A stretch of 30,366 nt of DNA from Pseudomonadota bacterium (lineage in GTDB: Bacteria; Pseudomonadota; Alphaproteobacteria; Acetobacterales; Acetobacteraceae). The notes beneath the pieces were generated by a model. The model was not told the origin of the DNA. It searched no databases and worked only from the letters and a program-made list of their open reading frames with translations. The DNA is taken from contig JAKBCH010000021.1 of assembly GCA_021808055.1 (NCBI GenBank), forward strand, positions 1 to 30,366. Reading direction: 5' to 3'. The position numbers and the translations under genes are program-made. Positions 16,009-24,314 of this stretch are shown piece by piece. Positions within the stretch are counted from its first letter, which is position 1. Each line of letters begins with the position of its first letter.

Positions 16009-17148
16009 TTAATACCCATGTGTGTTTTTAGTAACATCACCAATTTTGACTTTTCCGCGCATCACGTAGAAGCACCAGGACGTGTAGGCGATAATCAACG
16101 GCGTAAAAACCGCTGCAAAAAACAACATCCAACCCAAGTTATAAGCACTTCCAGACGCATTCCATACCGTCAGGCTTTGATCCGGATTGCTCGACGAAGG
16201 CATTAAGAACGGAAACATGGAGCCGCCGGTTGTAAAGATCACTCCGATCCATGCAACAACACCGAGCCACCAGCCAAACACCGGCTTGCGTAAAAAAGCC
16301 GTGGCTGAACCGGCAAGCATTCCAAAAACACCCATGACAGGCAGCACCCAAAGCAGTGGATGGAGATGGTAATTATTCATCCATGCACCAGACTGGGCCG
16401 CAACAAGCGGACCCGCGAGTGGGGTTGGCGGCATGTTGGGGTCAACGGGCGAAGTAAACGCAAAGCCCTTCATATGTGCAACCCAAATTCCACCAAGCGA
16501 GAACAACGCCGCCGCAACAAGTCCCCCGCCAATGGCAAATTTACGCGCCCGGCCGTAAATCGGCTCTTCTCCACGCAGCATCAGCATGGTGCCGCCTTGG
16601 TAAATCGCCAACGAAAGCGCAAGCATGCCGCACATCACGGCAAAAGGATTCAGCAAATAGGAAAAAAATGATTCATCCTGAAAATACTGTCCGGTCCAGC
16701 TGTAATGAAAGCCAACCCCTTCCATAACATTTCCAAAGGCAGCACCATAAACAATCATTGGCAAAGCGCCGGAGACGAGAAATGCCCAGTCCCATGTTTC
16801 ACGCCATTTGGTGGCCGCGATCTTCGAGCGGTATTCAAACGCGACGGGGCGCATGATCATGCTAAACAACAACAGGATCATGACAACATAAAAGACTGAA
16901 AACGAAGTGGCATATAGGGTTGGAAACGCGGCAAAAATGGCACCGCCACCTAGAATAAACCAAACCTGGTTGCCGTCCCAATGCGGCCCGATAATGTTGA
17001 GCGCCACACGGCGTTCAGCATCGTTACGGCCAACAAAGCGCAGCAGCGCACCAACGCCCATGTCCATGCCAACCATCGTCGCAAGCCCGGTAAGAAGCAC
17101 GCCGAGTAGAACGGCCCAGACGAACTTGAGGAGCATAAATATTTCCAT
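16009..17148 (-). CDS. cydB: cytochrome bd ubiquinol oxidase subunit II
   Basis: The 379-residue membrane protein matches CydB, the pseudo-symmetric partner of CydA in the quinol-oxidising, O2-reducing bd oxidase of the cytoplasmic membrane. Hallmarks are MLLKFVWAVLLGVLLTGLATMVGMDMGVGAL at the N-terminus, ERRVALNIIGPHWDGNQVWFILGGGAIFAAFPTLYAT, and RPVAFEYRSK. The C-terminal half has LGWMLFFAAVFTPLIIAYTSWCFYVMRGKV. Length equals E. coli CydB (379). The ATG at 17148 has AGAGAGGG upstream; an in-frame TTG at 17154 is less likely. It follows cydA by 14 bases and precedes cydX by 11 bases. Confidence 0.96.
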   Translation of the reverse strand: MEIFMLLKFVWAVLLGVLLTGLATMVGMDMGVGALLRFVGRNDAERRVALNIIGPHWDGNQVWFILGGGAIFAAFPTLYATSFSVFYVVMILLLFSMIMRPVAFEYRSKIAATKWRETWDWAFLVSGALPMIVYGAAFGNVMEGVGFHYSWTGQYFQDESFFSYLLNPFAVMCGMLALSLAIYQGGTMLMLRGEEPIYGRARKFAIGGGLVAAALFSLGGIWVAHMKGFAFTSPVDPNMPPTPLAGPLVAAQSGAWMNNYHLHPLLWVLPVMGVFGMLAGSATAFLRKPVFGWWLGVVAWIGVIFTTGGSMFPFLMPSSSNPDQSLTVWNASGSAYNLGWMLFFAAVFTPLIIAYTSWCFYVMRGKVKIGDVTKNTHGY

Positions 17149-17162
17149 GATCAAACCCTCTC

Positions 17163-18764
17163 TTATTCGGCGATGGCAAACATTGGCGTAGACTCGTTTT
17201 CTGCCATGTCATGTTCCTGCGGGCCTAGCCGTGCAAATTTAAACATTAAATATAGCTCGGCGGTGATGAAGCACGAATAAAGCACCGCAAAACCCAGCAG
17301 AGAGAACAGCATATAACCAATGGGGTGAGATGAAGCAGCCTGAAAAGTTGGTAACCAACCGTAAACACTCCAGGGCTGACGTCCGGCTTCCGCCGTGATC
17401 CAACCAAATTCACAAGCGATGATCGGAAGCGGGATCGACCACATCGTTGCCTTTAACAGCAGAGGATGGCGGGTTAGTTCGTTACGCAGACTGTAATAGG
17501 AGGCGAAGGCAAATAGAATAACAAAGTAAAAGCCCAGCGCCATCATGATTCTGAACGACCAGAAGGTGACAAACACATTCGGGATGGTTTGTTTTTCCGT
17601 CTGCGCGACAATGCTGGCCTGATTAGCCGGTGTAATTTGCGTCAAATCCTGGTTTGGCGCGTTACGCTGCGCCAGAAAACCGTAACCCATATCGCTTTCA
17701 TTCGCCTTGAACGCCGCCAGATCGGCTGGGTCATGCTTAAGGCCAAAAGCCTGCAGCGCATTGATCGCTTTAATGCCCTTGAGAATTCTTGGGCCAGCCT
17801 GGTTTTCTAACGTAAGCAAGCCTGGAACAACGGTATTTTCTGAGTGGGTGACCAATGGCGTGAGCACATATGGCACGCCGATTTCAAAAATATTGCTTTG
17901 CGTCTTATCGTCAGGCAACGCCGCGAGCAGCCAGGGAGCGGCGGCGGCAGGTCCATGTGCGTTTGAATCCTGCCACAACCCCTCGATCGCCGCAATTTTT
18001 GTAGGCTGCACCAGATAATCCAACCGGCCCAACGCATCGCCCAGGGTGACCACCGCCATGGAGGAGATGACGCCAAACAGCGCGGCCATCCGGAAGGAAC
18101 GAGCCGCCAGCGCCATATGTTCCCGACGAAGAATGTAAAAGGCGGAAATCCCCATTACAAATAGCGCGCCCGTGACAAACCCAGCGATTGATGTATGGAC
18201 GAATTTTGCCTGTGCATCCGGGCTAAACACCAGGCTAAGAAACGAGTTGAATTGCATCCGCATCGTTATGGGATCGAAGCTGGCACCTTGCGGATTTTGC
18301 ATAAAACCGTTAGCGATTAGAATCCATAATGCAGACAAATTGGAGCCGAGTGCGGTGAGATAAGTGACGGCAAGATGGCCGGGCTTGGAAAGCCGGTCCC
18401 AGCCAAAAAACATCAGACCAATGAATGTCGATTCCATGAAGAATGCCATCAACCCCTCGATTGCGAGGGGCGTGCCGAACACATCACCAACGAAATGCGA
18501 ATACATGGACCAGTTTGTGCCAAATTCGAACTCCATGGTTAGGCCAGTGGCAACGCCGATTGCAAAATTAATACCGAATAACTTACCCCAGAAAAGCGCC
18601 ATGCTTTTATAAATTTCTTTGCCGGTGATGACATAGACAGTCTCCATCGCGGCCAACATAAACGTCATACCTAAGGTAAGCGGCACAAAAATGAAGTGAT
18701 ACAAGGCAGTCAGCGCGAATTGTAATCGCGACAGATCAACAACGCTGGGGTCAATTAACGGCAT
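17163..18764 (-). CDS. cydA: cytochrome bd ubiquinol oxidase subunit I
   Basis: The 533-residue subunit carries the haems b558, b595 and d. The N-terminus has LSRLQFALTALYHFIFVPLTLGM, where H23 corresponds to E. coli H19, a haem b595/d ligand. KFVHTSIAGFVTGA supplies the next haem b558 ligand (E. coli H186), and FRIMMALGF the methionine ligand. The quinol-binding Q loop is long and E. coli-like, with TKIAAIEGLWQ holding the conserved Lys and Glu, so it belongs to the long Q-loop (CydAB) group and not the short-loop CIO group. I chose ATG at 18764, which has GGAG upstream; an in-frame TTG lies at 18779. It is the first gene of cydA-cydB-cydX-small ORF. A perfect FNR/FixK box lies 217 bases upstream. 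Confidence 0.96.
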   Translation of the reverse strand: MPLIDPSVVDLSRLQFALTALYHFIFVPLTLGMTFMLAAMETVYVITGKEIYKSMALFWGKLFGINFAIGVATGLTMEFEFGTNWSMYSHFVGDVFGTPLAIEGLMAFFMESTFIGLMFFGWDRLSKPGHLAVTYLTALGSNLSALWILIANGFMQNPQGASFDPITMRMQFNSFLSLVFSPDAQAKFVHTSIAGFVTGALFVMGISAFYILRREHMALAARSFRMAALFGVISSMAVVTLGDALGRLDYLVQPTKIAAIEGLWQDSNAHGPAAAAPWLLAALPDDKTQSNIFEIGVPYVLTPLVTHSENTVVPGLLTLENQAGPRILKGIKAINALQAFGLKHDPADLAAFKANESDMGYGFLAQRNAPNQDLTQITPANQASIVAQTEKQTIPNVFVTFWSFRIMMALGFYFVILFAFASYYSLRNELTRHPLLLKATMWSIPLPIIACEFGWITAEAGRQPWSVYGWLPTFQAASSHPIGYMLFSLLGFAVLYSCFITAELYLMFKFARLGPQEHDMAENESTPMFAIAE

Positions 18765-18980
18765 GACATTAAGCTCCAAATTTGACGCAGCCCCAACGTG
18801 AGGGCGGAAGCATATCGCATTGAAACGGCGTAAAAATAGGCGAATGGTCGGTAAGGATCACCACAAACTCCAAATCAAAGACTATTCTCTTGCCTCTCTC
18901 GAGTAAGATTGTCCGATCCCTCGTTATCAACAAGGTATCGCGCTACTTGATACTCCTAGTTTATTTGCAGGATTGTAATA

Positions 18981-18994
18981 TTGATTCATATCAA
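18981..18994. promoter_or_regulatory. FNR/FixK box upstream of cydAB
   Basis: TTGATTCATATCAA is a perfect match to the FNR consensus TTGAT-N4-ATCAA and to the FixK form TTGA-N6-TCAA. It lies in the 286-base gap between the cydC stop and the cydA start, about 217 bases from the cydA ATG, so the transcript would have a long leader. The rest of the gap (18765-18980 and 18995-19050) contains no gene I can support. The FixK encoded at 27055 is the likely ligand protein. Confidence 0.85.
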
Positions 18995-19050
18995 GCCTTC
19001 GCAAAACCTTTAGCACGAAGAAGATATCTCAAAACTGCTCCGCCTCCGGC

Positions 19051-20763
19051 TCAGGATGTCTCCGCCAGGCGCAACATATCGGCTCCCGGTTCAGTCAGGT
19101 CATTGGGTATTTCCAGGCTATAAACCTCCTGCATCAACGCCAGAGGTGCCGTGCGGTGGGTTATGCACAGCACCGTGCGCCCTGCCAGAAACGGCGCAAG
19201 GTCACGAAGATACTCCTGTTCTGTCGTCGCATCCAGGCCTTCCGTCGGCTCGTCGAGCACAAGCCAGGGGGTTGGCCGCAAGGCTGCCCGCGCCAACATC
19301 ACGCGCCGGATCTGGCCGCCGGAAAGCTTCGCCCCAGCTTCGCCCACCAGCGTATCCAACCCTTTTGGTTGCGCGCGCACAAAATCTGCGAGCTGCGCCA
19401 CCTCCAATGCTTTCCATAGCTCTTCATCGCTCGCCGTTCCATCGGCGAGCAGCAGATTGTCGCGGATGGAACTGTGGAACAAATGCCCGCGTTGCGAGAT
19501 CACCGTAACGTATCGGGCTATGGCAAAGCTATCATAGCTGCGCAGGTCATGGCCGCCAAATTGAACGCTGCCAGCCTGATATTCATTGAAGCGTAGCAGC
19601 AGATTGATCAACGTCGTTTTGCCAGACCCGGTGGGGCCAACCACACCAACACAGCGCCCTTGTGGCACATGCAAGGAAAAATGTCGCAACACCCAAGGAG
19701 AGTCAGGAGCGTATCGAAGCGAGACATCATCGAGCACCAAGTCAAATCCTGTCGGTTCTGGTGCCGGGCTGGTCAACGCCGCAATCGGTAGCGGCAAATC
19801 GGCCAAGGCGAAAACGCGCCGGGCGGCAGCGCGGATCTGGCCGAGATATTGAAAGGCTTGCGGCAGCGGTGCCACCGCCTCGAATGCCGCCAAGGTGCCC
19901 AGTGACAATAGCGGCAAATCCGCGCCACTCAGCCGCCCCGCGGCCAGTTCGCCTCCCCCCACGAACACCACAGCCAGCAGTGTAAAATTTGTCGCCAGCC
20001 CGGCTATCGCCAAAGATAGGCCCGAGAGGTGGCTCATTGATGATTGGGCCCGCAGCAACCGCGCGTTATCGGCTTGCGCGCGGGCCATCAGCGCCGGTGC
20101 CGCGCCATATGTTAGCAATTCGCCCATGCCCTGCAACGCATCAACATAATCCGCCCGCATCGCAGCCTTTGCGTCGACGATCTCTGCGCCGGCACGGCCC
20201 CCGAGAACGCCGGTAAAGAGCGGTGCAACCATGCCCGTTAAGGCCAGCCCCGCGAGCAGCAGCAATGCCGCCTGACCGGAAAATACTGCAAAGAAGCCCG
20301 CCATGGCCAACGCGCAGAAGAAAGCCGTTAGCATGGGCAGGTAAACCCGCAGATAAAACAGATTTAGCGTATCAATATCGGCCGCGATGCGCGTTAGCAG
20401 GTCTGCCGCACGTTGCTCCTGCAGCGCCGCGGGGGCCAAGGGTTCCAGCCGCTCGTAAAACCAGACGCGCAGCGCCGCAAGCAGCCGGAACGTCGTGTCG
20501 TGCGTCACCAGTCGTTCAGCATAGCGTGCACCAACCCGAAGTGTCGCAAAAAATCGCACAGAGGCAGCCGGCGTAAAAAAATTGAACGCGTTCTGCGCCG
20601 CAAAACCGCCCAACCCGGCCAACGCCGTCGCGGCGAGAAACCACCCCGAAAGCGTCATTAACCAAAAATTGGCAAGCAGTGTTACGCATGCCAGCACCAG
20701 GCCGCCGACCATCTGCTTTCGAAACGGCAGCAGCAAATGCCGTAAACGCATTAAATCGCGCAT
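19051..20763 (-). CDS. cydC: thiol/haem ABC exporter subunit CydC
   Basis: The 570-residue half-transporter has six N-terminal membrane helices (about residues 15-300, including GLVLACVTLLANFWLMTLSGWFLAATAL) and a C-terminal ATPase. It shows Walker A GPTGSGKTTLINLLL, signature LSGGQIRRVMLARAAL, Walker B WLVLDEPTEGLD and the switch His in CITHRT. CydDC exports cysteine and glutathione to the periplasm and is required to assemble cytochrome bd; recent work also ties it to haem. The start overlaps the cydD stop by 13 bases, so the two halves are translationally coupled. The operon ends before the cydAB promoter region. The ATPase site looks complete. Confidence 0.94.
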   Translation of the reverse strand: MRDLMRLRHLLLPFRKQMVGGLVLACVTLLANFWLMTLSGWFLAATALAGLGGFAAQNAFNFFTPAASVRFFATLRVGARYAERLVTHDTTFRLLAALRVWFYERLEPLAPAALQEQRAADLLTRIAADIDTLNLFYLRVYLPMLTAFFCALAMAGFFAVFSGQAALLLLAGLALTGMVAPLFTGVLGGRAGAEIVDAKAAMRADYVDALQGMGELLTYGAAPALMARAQADNARLLRAQSSMSHLSGLSLAIAGLATNFTLLAVVFVGGGELAAGRLSGADLPLLSLGTLAAFEAVAPLPQAFQYLGQIRAAARRVFALADLPLPIAALTSPAPEPTGFDLVLDDVSLRYAPDSPWVLRHFSLHVPQGRCVGVVGPTGSGKTTLINLLLRFNEYQAGSVQFGGHDLRSYDSFAIARYVTVISQRGHLFHSSIRDNLLLADGTASDEELWKALEVAQLADFVRAQPKGLDTLVGEAGAKLSGGQIRRVMLARAALRPTPWLVLDEPTEGLDATTEQEYLRDLAPFLAGRTVLCITHRTAPLALMQEVYSLEIPNDLTEPGADMLRLAETS

Positions 20764-22481
20764 GGTAACGCCCCATAGGCTTCGGCCAGTTTGCGATACG
20801 GCCCCTCCTGCGCAAGCAGCACCTCTGGCGGGCCCGCCTGGGCAATGCGCCCATCTGCCAGCACCAACACCTGGTCGGCCTGTGCAGCCACCGCCAGGCG
20901 GTGTGCGAGCATGATCACCGTCCGCCCTTGCGCCAGCGCAGAGATGGCCTGCAAAACCAATTGTTCGTTCACAAGGTCGAGAGAGGCTGTTGCCTCGTCC
21001 AGGATCAGTAAATCCGGGTTTTTCAGATAGGCCCTGGCTAAAGCAAGCCGCTGGATCTGGCCGCCCGAAAGTTTGGCACCCGCCTCGCCTACGGGGGCAT
21101 CAAATTGACCTGGCAATGCCTCGATGAACTCCAAAGCCCGCGCGCGCTTTGCCGCCTCTCGCAAATCCGGCAGTAAAGCTTGTGGATTGCCCAAGCGAAG
21201 ATTATCCGCAACGCTGCCCAGAAACAGCCGGGGGCTTTGCGGAACCCAGGCCAACCGCGACCACCATGCCTGCGGTGCCATCGCCGCAAGGTCCTGCCCA
21301 TTAACCAGAATATGCCCCGCCTGCGGTTGCGCAAAGCCGAGCAGCAAACGGGCCAGGGTTGTTTTTCCGGCACCACTTTCCCCGATAATAGCCGTTATTT
21401 TACCGGCCGGAAAACTGGCGTCCAACCCACGCAACACCGCCCTGCCGTTATAAGAAAAACTTAAATTTTCGCATGTTATATGCAAGGCACCAGGCGGAAC
21501 CGGCGCAGTACCGCTGCTGCGCTCGGGCGCTTCCAGCATGGCAAAAATCTGCTTTGCCGCGGCAATCGCCGTCATCCGGGCGTGATAATGCACCGAGAGC
21601 CCACGCAGCGGAACAAAATATTCCGGCGCCAGCAACAACACCAGAAAAGCGGGGTAGAAGGCGATATGGCCATGGATCAACCGCGCGCCAAACAGCACCG
21701 CCACCAATGCGATCGCAAGAGAGGCAAAAAACTCTAAGACGGCGCTGGTTAAAAAAGCAACCCGCAGCCCCGCCATCGTTGTCCGCCGGTAATCATCTGA
21801 AAGCTTCCGCGCGATCGCAATCTCATCCCGTGCCCGACCGAATAGTTTCAGCGTGGTCAGCCCCTGTAAGACATCCAGGAAATGCACGCCAAGAAGAAGA
21901 AGTTTTTCCCATTGCCGTTGATTGATTGCTTCCGCACGGATGCCAACAAAAACCATGAATAGCGGCACCAGCGGCCCCGCCACCAACAAGATCAGGCCAG
22001 AGTAAACATCCAGCCGGAACACCAACGCCAAAATTGCCAGAGGTACCGCGACACATAACGCCACCTGCGGCATATAGCGCGAAAAATACGGCTCTAGTGC
22101 CTCCACGCCATCCGACAGGGTTGCTGCGGCCTCGGCGCTCGCCTGATCCACAACGGCCAACGGTCCTTGGGCAAAGTATTTTTGCAACAGCCTGGCACGC
22201 AAATCTGATTTTATTTGGGCTGCGGCCTTAAACGCTGTGATTTCAGCTACATAGCTAAGCCCGGCCCGCAGCGCGAACAAGCCGGCAAGGGCGCACCCCC
22301 AACCCCATTCGGCATGAAGAGGCTGGTGCCTAAACACCAGCCCATTCACCATTTGCGCCAGGCAAACCGCCTGGGCAATAACGGACCATGCCGCGGCCAC
22401 ACCCAGCGCGATACTGGCGTAAAGGGCCTTCGGGCTTTGCCGACCTAACCGCGTCAGACGTTTGTCGATAGTTTCAGGCAC
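20751..22481 (-). CDS. cydD: thiol/haem ABC exporter subunit CydD
   Basis: The 576-residue half-transporter pairs with CydC. The membrane domain occupies about residues 20-310 (ASIALGVAAAWSVIAQAVCLAQMVNGLVF near the start). The ATPase has Walker A GESGAGKTTLARLLLG, signature LSGGQIQRLALARAYL, Walker B LLILDEATASLD and switch HRLAV. Its start is a GTG at 22481 with no ribosome site of its own. Instead it overlaps the stop of a 17-codon leader ORF that has a very strong site, so translation probably depends on coupling. A FixK-type box lies about 137 bases upstream. Order cydD then cydC is the usual one. Confidence 0.94.
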   Translation of the reverse strand: MPETIDKRLTRLGRQSPKALYASIALGVAAAWSVIAQAVCLAQMVNGLVFRHQPLHAEWGWGCALAGLFALRAGLSYVAEITAFKAAAQIKSDLRARLLQKYFAQGPLAVVDQASAEAAATLSDGVEALEPYFSRYMPQVALCVAVPLAILALVFRLDVYSGLILLVAGPLVPLFMVFVGIRAEAINQRQWEKLLLLGVHFLDVLQGLTTLKLFGRARDEIAIARKLSDDYRRTTMAGLRVAFLTSAVLEFFASLAIALVAVLFGARLIHGHIAFYPAFLVLLLAPEYFVPLRGLSVHYHARMTAIAAAKQIFAMLEAPERSSGTAPVPPGALHITCENLSFSYNGRAVLRGLDASFPAGKITAIIGESGAGKTTLARLLLGFAQPQAGHILVNGQDLAAMAPQAWWSRLAWVPQSPRLFLGSVADNLRLGNPQALLPDLREAAKRARALEFIEALPGQFDAPVGEAGAKLSGGQIQRLALARAYLKNPDLLILDEATASLDLVNEQLVLQAISALAQGRTVIMLAHRLAVAAQADQVLVLADGRIAQAGPPEVLLAQEGPYRKLAEAYGALPCAI

Positions 22482-22527
22482 GGGAGATAGCGCCCGCCAG
22501 ACCTATTTCAAGCGCCTCCATAGTCAT
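22474..22527 (-). CDS. 17-codon leader ORF coupled to cydD
   Basis: A short ORF starts at ATG 22527 with AGGGGGG about 4 bases upstream and encodes MTMEALEIGLAGAISRA. Its TGA stop overlaps the first codons of cydD (GTGCCTGA), leaving cydD in another frame. The strong ribosome site here and its absence before cydD suggest that ribosomes finishing this peptide re-initiate on cydD. The peptide shows no attenuator-type codon run. It could also simply be a ribosome-loading device. Whether the peptide itself does anything is unknown. Confidence 0.5.
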   Translation of the reverse strand: MTMEALEIGLAGAISRA

Positions 22528-22562
22528 AAGGCCCCCCTGGGCTTCTCCGACCATATGCTTTG

Positions 22563-22568
22563 AGTATA
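22563..22568 (-). promoter_or_regulatory. candidate -10 element of the cydDC promoter
   Basis: On the minus strand this reads TATACT, close to TATAAT, and lies about 53 bases from the centre of the FixK box at 22612-22625. That spacing fits an activator centred near -61.5 (class I). The -35 position holds TCTACC, a poor match, as expected for an activator-dependent promoter. It would place the transcript start about 30 bases before the leader ORF. Confidence 0.45.
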
Positions 22569-22611
22569 TCATTTTGCATGGTTTGGGTAGACCGTTTTGT
22601 CCAACACCAAT

Positions 22612-22625
22612 TTGATCTCGCTCAA
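22612..22625. promoter_or_regulatory. FixK-type box, cydDC side
   Basis: TTGATCTCGCTCAA matches the FixK form TTGA-N6-TCAA exactly and the FNR consensus at 9 of 10 positions. It lies in the divergent region between cydD and the CBS-BON gene, closer to cydD. Apart from the boxes, the leader ORF and the -10 element, the 22528-22779 stretch holds no gene I can support. Confidence 0.7.
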
Positions 22626-22712
22626 AGAATTCAGCCAAGAAACGAATTCGATTCGCAAAAGATGGTCAGAGTAAATTCCGCCGCCCGGAACGCTCCCCCA
22701 CGCCAAAACGAA

Positions 22713-22726
22713 TTGATTTTTATCAA
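22713..22726. promoter_or_regulatory. perfect FNR/FixK box upstream of the CBS-BON gene
   Basis: TTGATTTTTATCAA matches TTGAT-N4-ATCAA perfectly. Its centre is 60 bases before the CBS-BON ATG at 22780. A possible -10 CAAAAT (22749-22754) lies about 32 bases from the centre, which is class II spacing and gives a transcript start near 22761. The site also helps choose the start, because the alternative ATG at 22726 would lie inside the box. Confidence 0.85.
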
Positions 22727-22779
22727 TGTCAGATTTCAGCGACCATGACAAAATGACTGCAATATCAAGAGAGATTGCT

Positions 22780-23484
22780 ATGCTTGTAAAAGATCTCATG
22801 ACGGTTAATCCAGTGACCGTTACCCCCGATTCGCTGCTCATAGATGCTGCCCGCCTAATGCTTGATCTCCGGCTAAGTGGTTTGCCGGTAGTTGATGCGG
22901 CTGGGACGTTAGTCGGGATTATCACCGAAGGTGATCTGCTCAGGCGCCCAGAGCTGGGAACGACTGGAAAGCCCTGGCCGTGGCTTATGGCCTTCTTAAT
23001 GCCTGCGCGTAGTGCGGGTGACTACGCTCATACCCACACGCGTCATGTCCGCGAGGCGATGAGTGGGACTGTTGTTTCGGCCAGCTCGGATATGGAGCTG
23101 GGGACAGCAGTGAAGCTGATGTTGAAACACCGCATTAAAAGGCTGCCCGTTATCGCCGATGGCAAACTTGTCGGTGTTATCAGCCGCTCAGATCTCCTTC
23201 GCGCCTTGGCGAAGCAGCTTACACCTCCCGAGGGGAGCAACCCCGGGCCAGAGGCCATAAAAGCGCATATCAAGGCAACATTGGCAGAGCAATCCTGGGC
23301 GCCAACAACGGGCATTCATATTGAGGTGAGCGGCAATTCGGTCATTTTGGAGGGATACGTTTTCAACGACGAGGAACGCAAAGCGCTGCGCGTCGTGGCC
23401 GAGAATACTCCCGGCGTGAAGTATGTGCAGGATCAGCTTCGTTATATCGATCCGGCAACAGGGATAACATTTCCCCCCGCCTGA
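22780..23484 (+). CDS. CBS-pair and BON domain protein
   Basis: The 234-residue protein has a CBS pair at about residues 1-145 (MLVKDLMTVNPVTVTPDSLLIDAARLMLDLRLSGLPVVD and VREAMSGTVVSASSDMELGTAVKLMLKHRIKRLPVIADGKLVGVISRSDLL). A C-terminal BON domain covers about residues 165-230 (IKAHIKATLAEQSWAP...GIHIEVSGNSVILEGYVFNDEERKALRVVAENTPGVKYVQDQL). CBS pairs bind adenine nucleotides; BON domains bind membranes or carry lipid-facing roles. Such proteins recur in low-oxygen and stress regulons of alphaproteobacteria, but no precise role is known. I chose ATG 22780 with AGAGAG 6 bases upstream. OmpW follows after 58 bases and is probably co-transcribed. Confidence 0.9.
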   Translation: MLVKDLMTVNPVTVTPDSLLIDAARLMLDLRLSGLPVVDAAGTLVGIITEGDLLRRPELGTTGKPWPWLMAFLMPARSAGDYAHTHTRHVREAMSGTVVSASSDMELGTAVKLMLKHRIKRLPVIADGKLVGVISRSDLLRALAKQLTPPEGSNPGPEAIKAHIKATLAEQSWAPTTGIHIEVSGNSVILEGYVFNDEERKALRVVAENTPGVKYVQDQLRYIDPATGITFPPA

Positions 23485-23542
23485 TCAATGCGCAGCATCC
23501 GTTGTGATCGTTTAAAAATTTAACGCACAAAAGAGCATAATC

Positions 23543-24199
23543 ATGATGAAGTTTTGTCTGTGCGGATTACTCTGCTCGGTTTGTTTGTTGGCGTTTACCC
23601 CACCCGTTTTAGCGCAAACCGTTCCGGGGCCTGCTTTTCAGGCCGGTGATCTATTATTCCGGGTCAGGGCAATCGGCGTGCTGCCAGAGAATTTCAGCAG
23701 TTCGGTTTCTGCTATCGGCGGGCATGTGAAGGCGACGGACCAGGCCGCCCCAGAAATTGATCTTTCTTATTTTCTGACCGATCATTTAGCCGTTGAGGGC
23801 ATTGCAGCCACCACACGCCATGAGATTTCAGCAACGGGTACGGCAGCGGGGCGGGTCGATGTCGGCAGCGTGTGGGTTCTACCCCCGACGGTTGCGCTAC
23901 AATATCATTTCTCGTCCATCACTGGTTTCCAACCTTATGTCGGCGCTGGTCTTACTGTTGCATTCTTCTACGACAGCCACCCTGCTGGCCCGACCGTTAC
24001 AAAGGTTGGCTACAGTACCGCAGCTGGCCCCACGTTGGATGCCGGGTTTGACTATGCCCTTGGGCAAAACTGGTACGCCAATTTCGATGTAAAACAAATG
24101 TTCATCAGCACAAAAGCGCGCATCAACGGTGGGGCCATCGTCGCCAACACAGCGCTTAGCCCGACTGTCGTCGGCGCTGGCATAGGTTTTCGCTTTTAA
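23543..24199 (+). CDS. ompW: OmpW family outer-membrane protein
   Basis: The 218-residue protein has an N-terminal signal peptide (FCLCGLLCSVCLLAFTPPVLA, cleavage after VLA-Q near residue 25). The mature part matches the OmpW eight-stranded barrel: AGDLLFRVRAIGVLPE at the start, PEIDLSYFLTDHLAVEGIAATTRHEIS, LPPTVALQYHF, FQPYVGAGLTVAFFYD, and the terminal strand SPTVVGAGIGFRF with a C-terminal Phe. In E. coli, OmpW is linked to the aerobic-anaerobic switch and is FNR-controlled. Here it follows the FixK-boxed CBS-BON gene without a box of its own, so operon control is likely. The substrate is unknown. Confidence 0.9.
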   Translation: MMKFCLCGLLCSVCLLAFTPPVLAQTVPGPAFQAGDLLFRVRAIGVLPENFSSSVSAIGGHVKATDQAAPEIDLSYFLTDHLAVEGIAATTRHEISATGTAAGRVDVGSVWVLPPTVALQYHFSSITGFQPYVGAGLTVAFFYDSHPAGPTVTKVGYSTAAGPTLDAGFDYALGQNWYANFDVKQMFISTKARINGGAIVANTALSPTVVGAGIGFRF

Positions 24200-24314
24200 T
24201 TCCAGGCTCGCTTCACCCTGATGATCCTGTTTGGTGGAGCCAATGCTTGTTGGTTATTCGCTCCGAATGACTGGCAGTGGTTGACAACCTCCTGGTTGGC
24301 GCTGACAAACCGGT

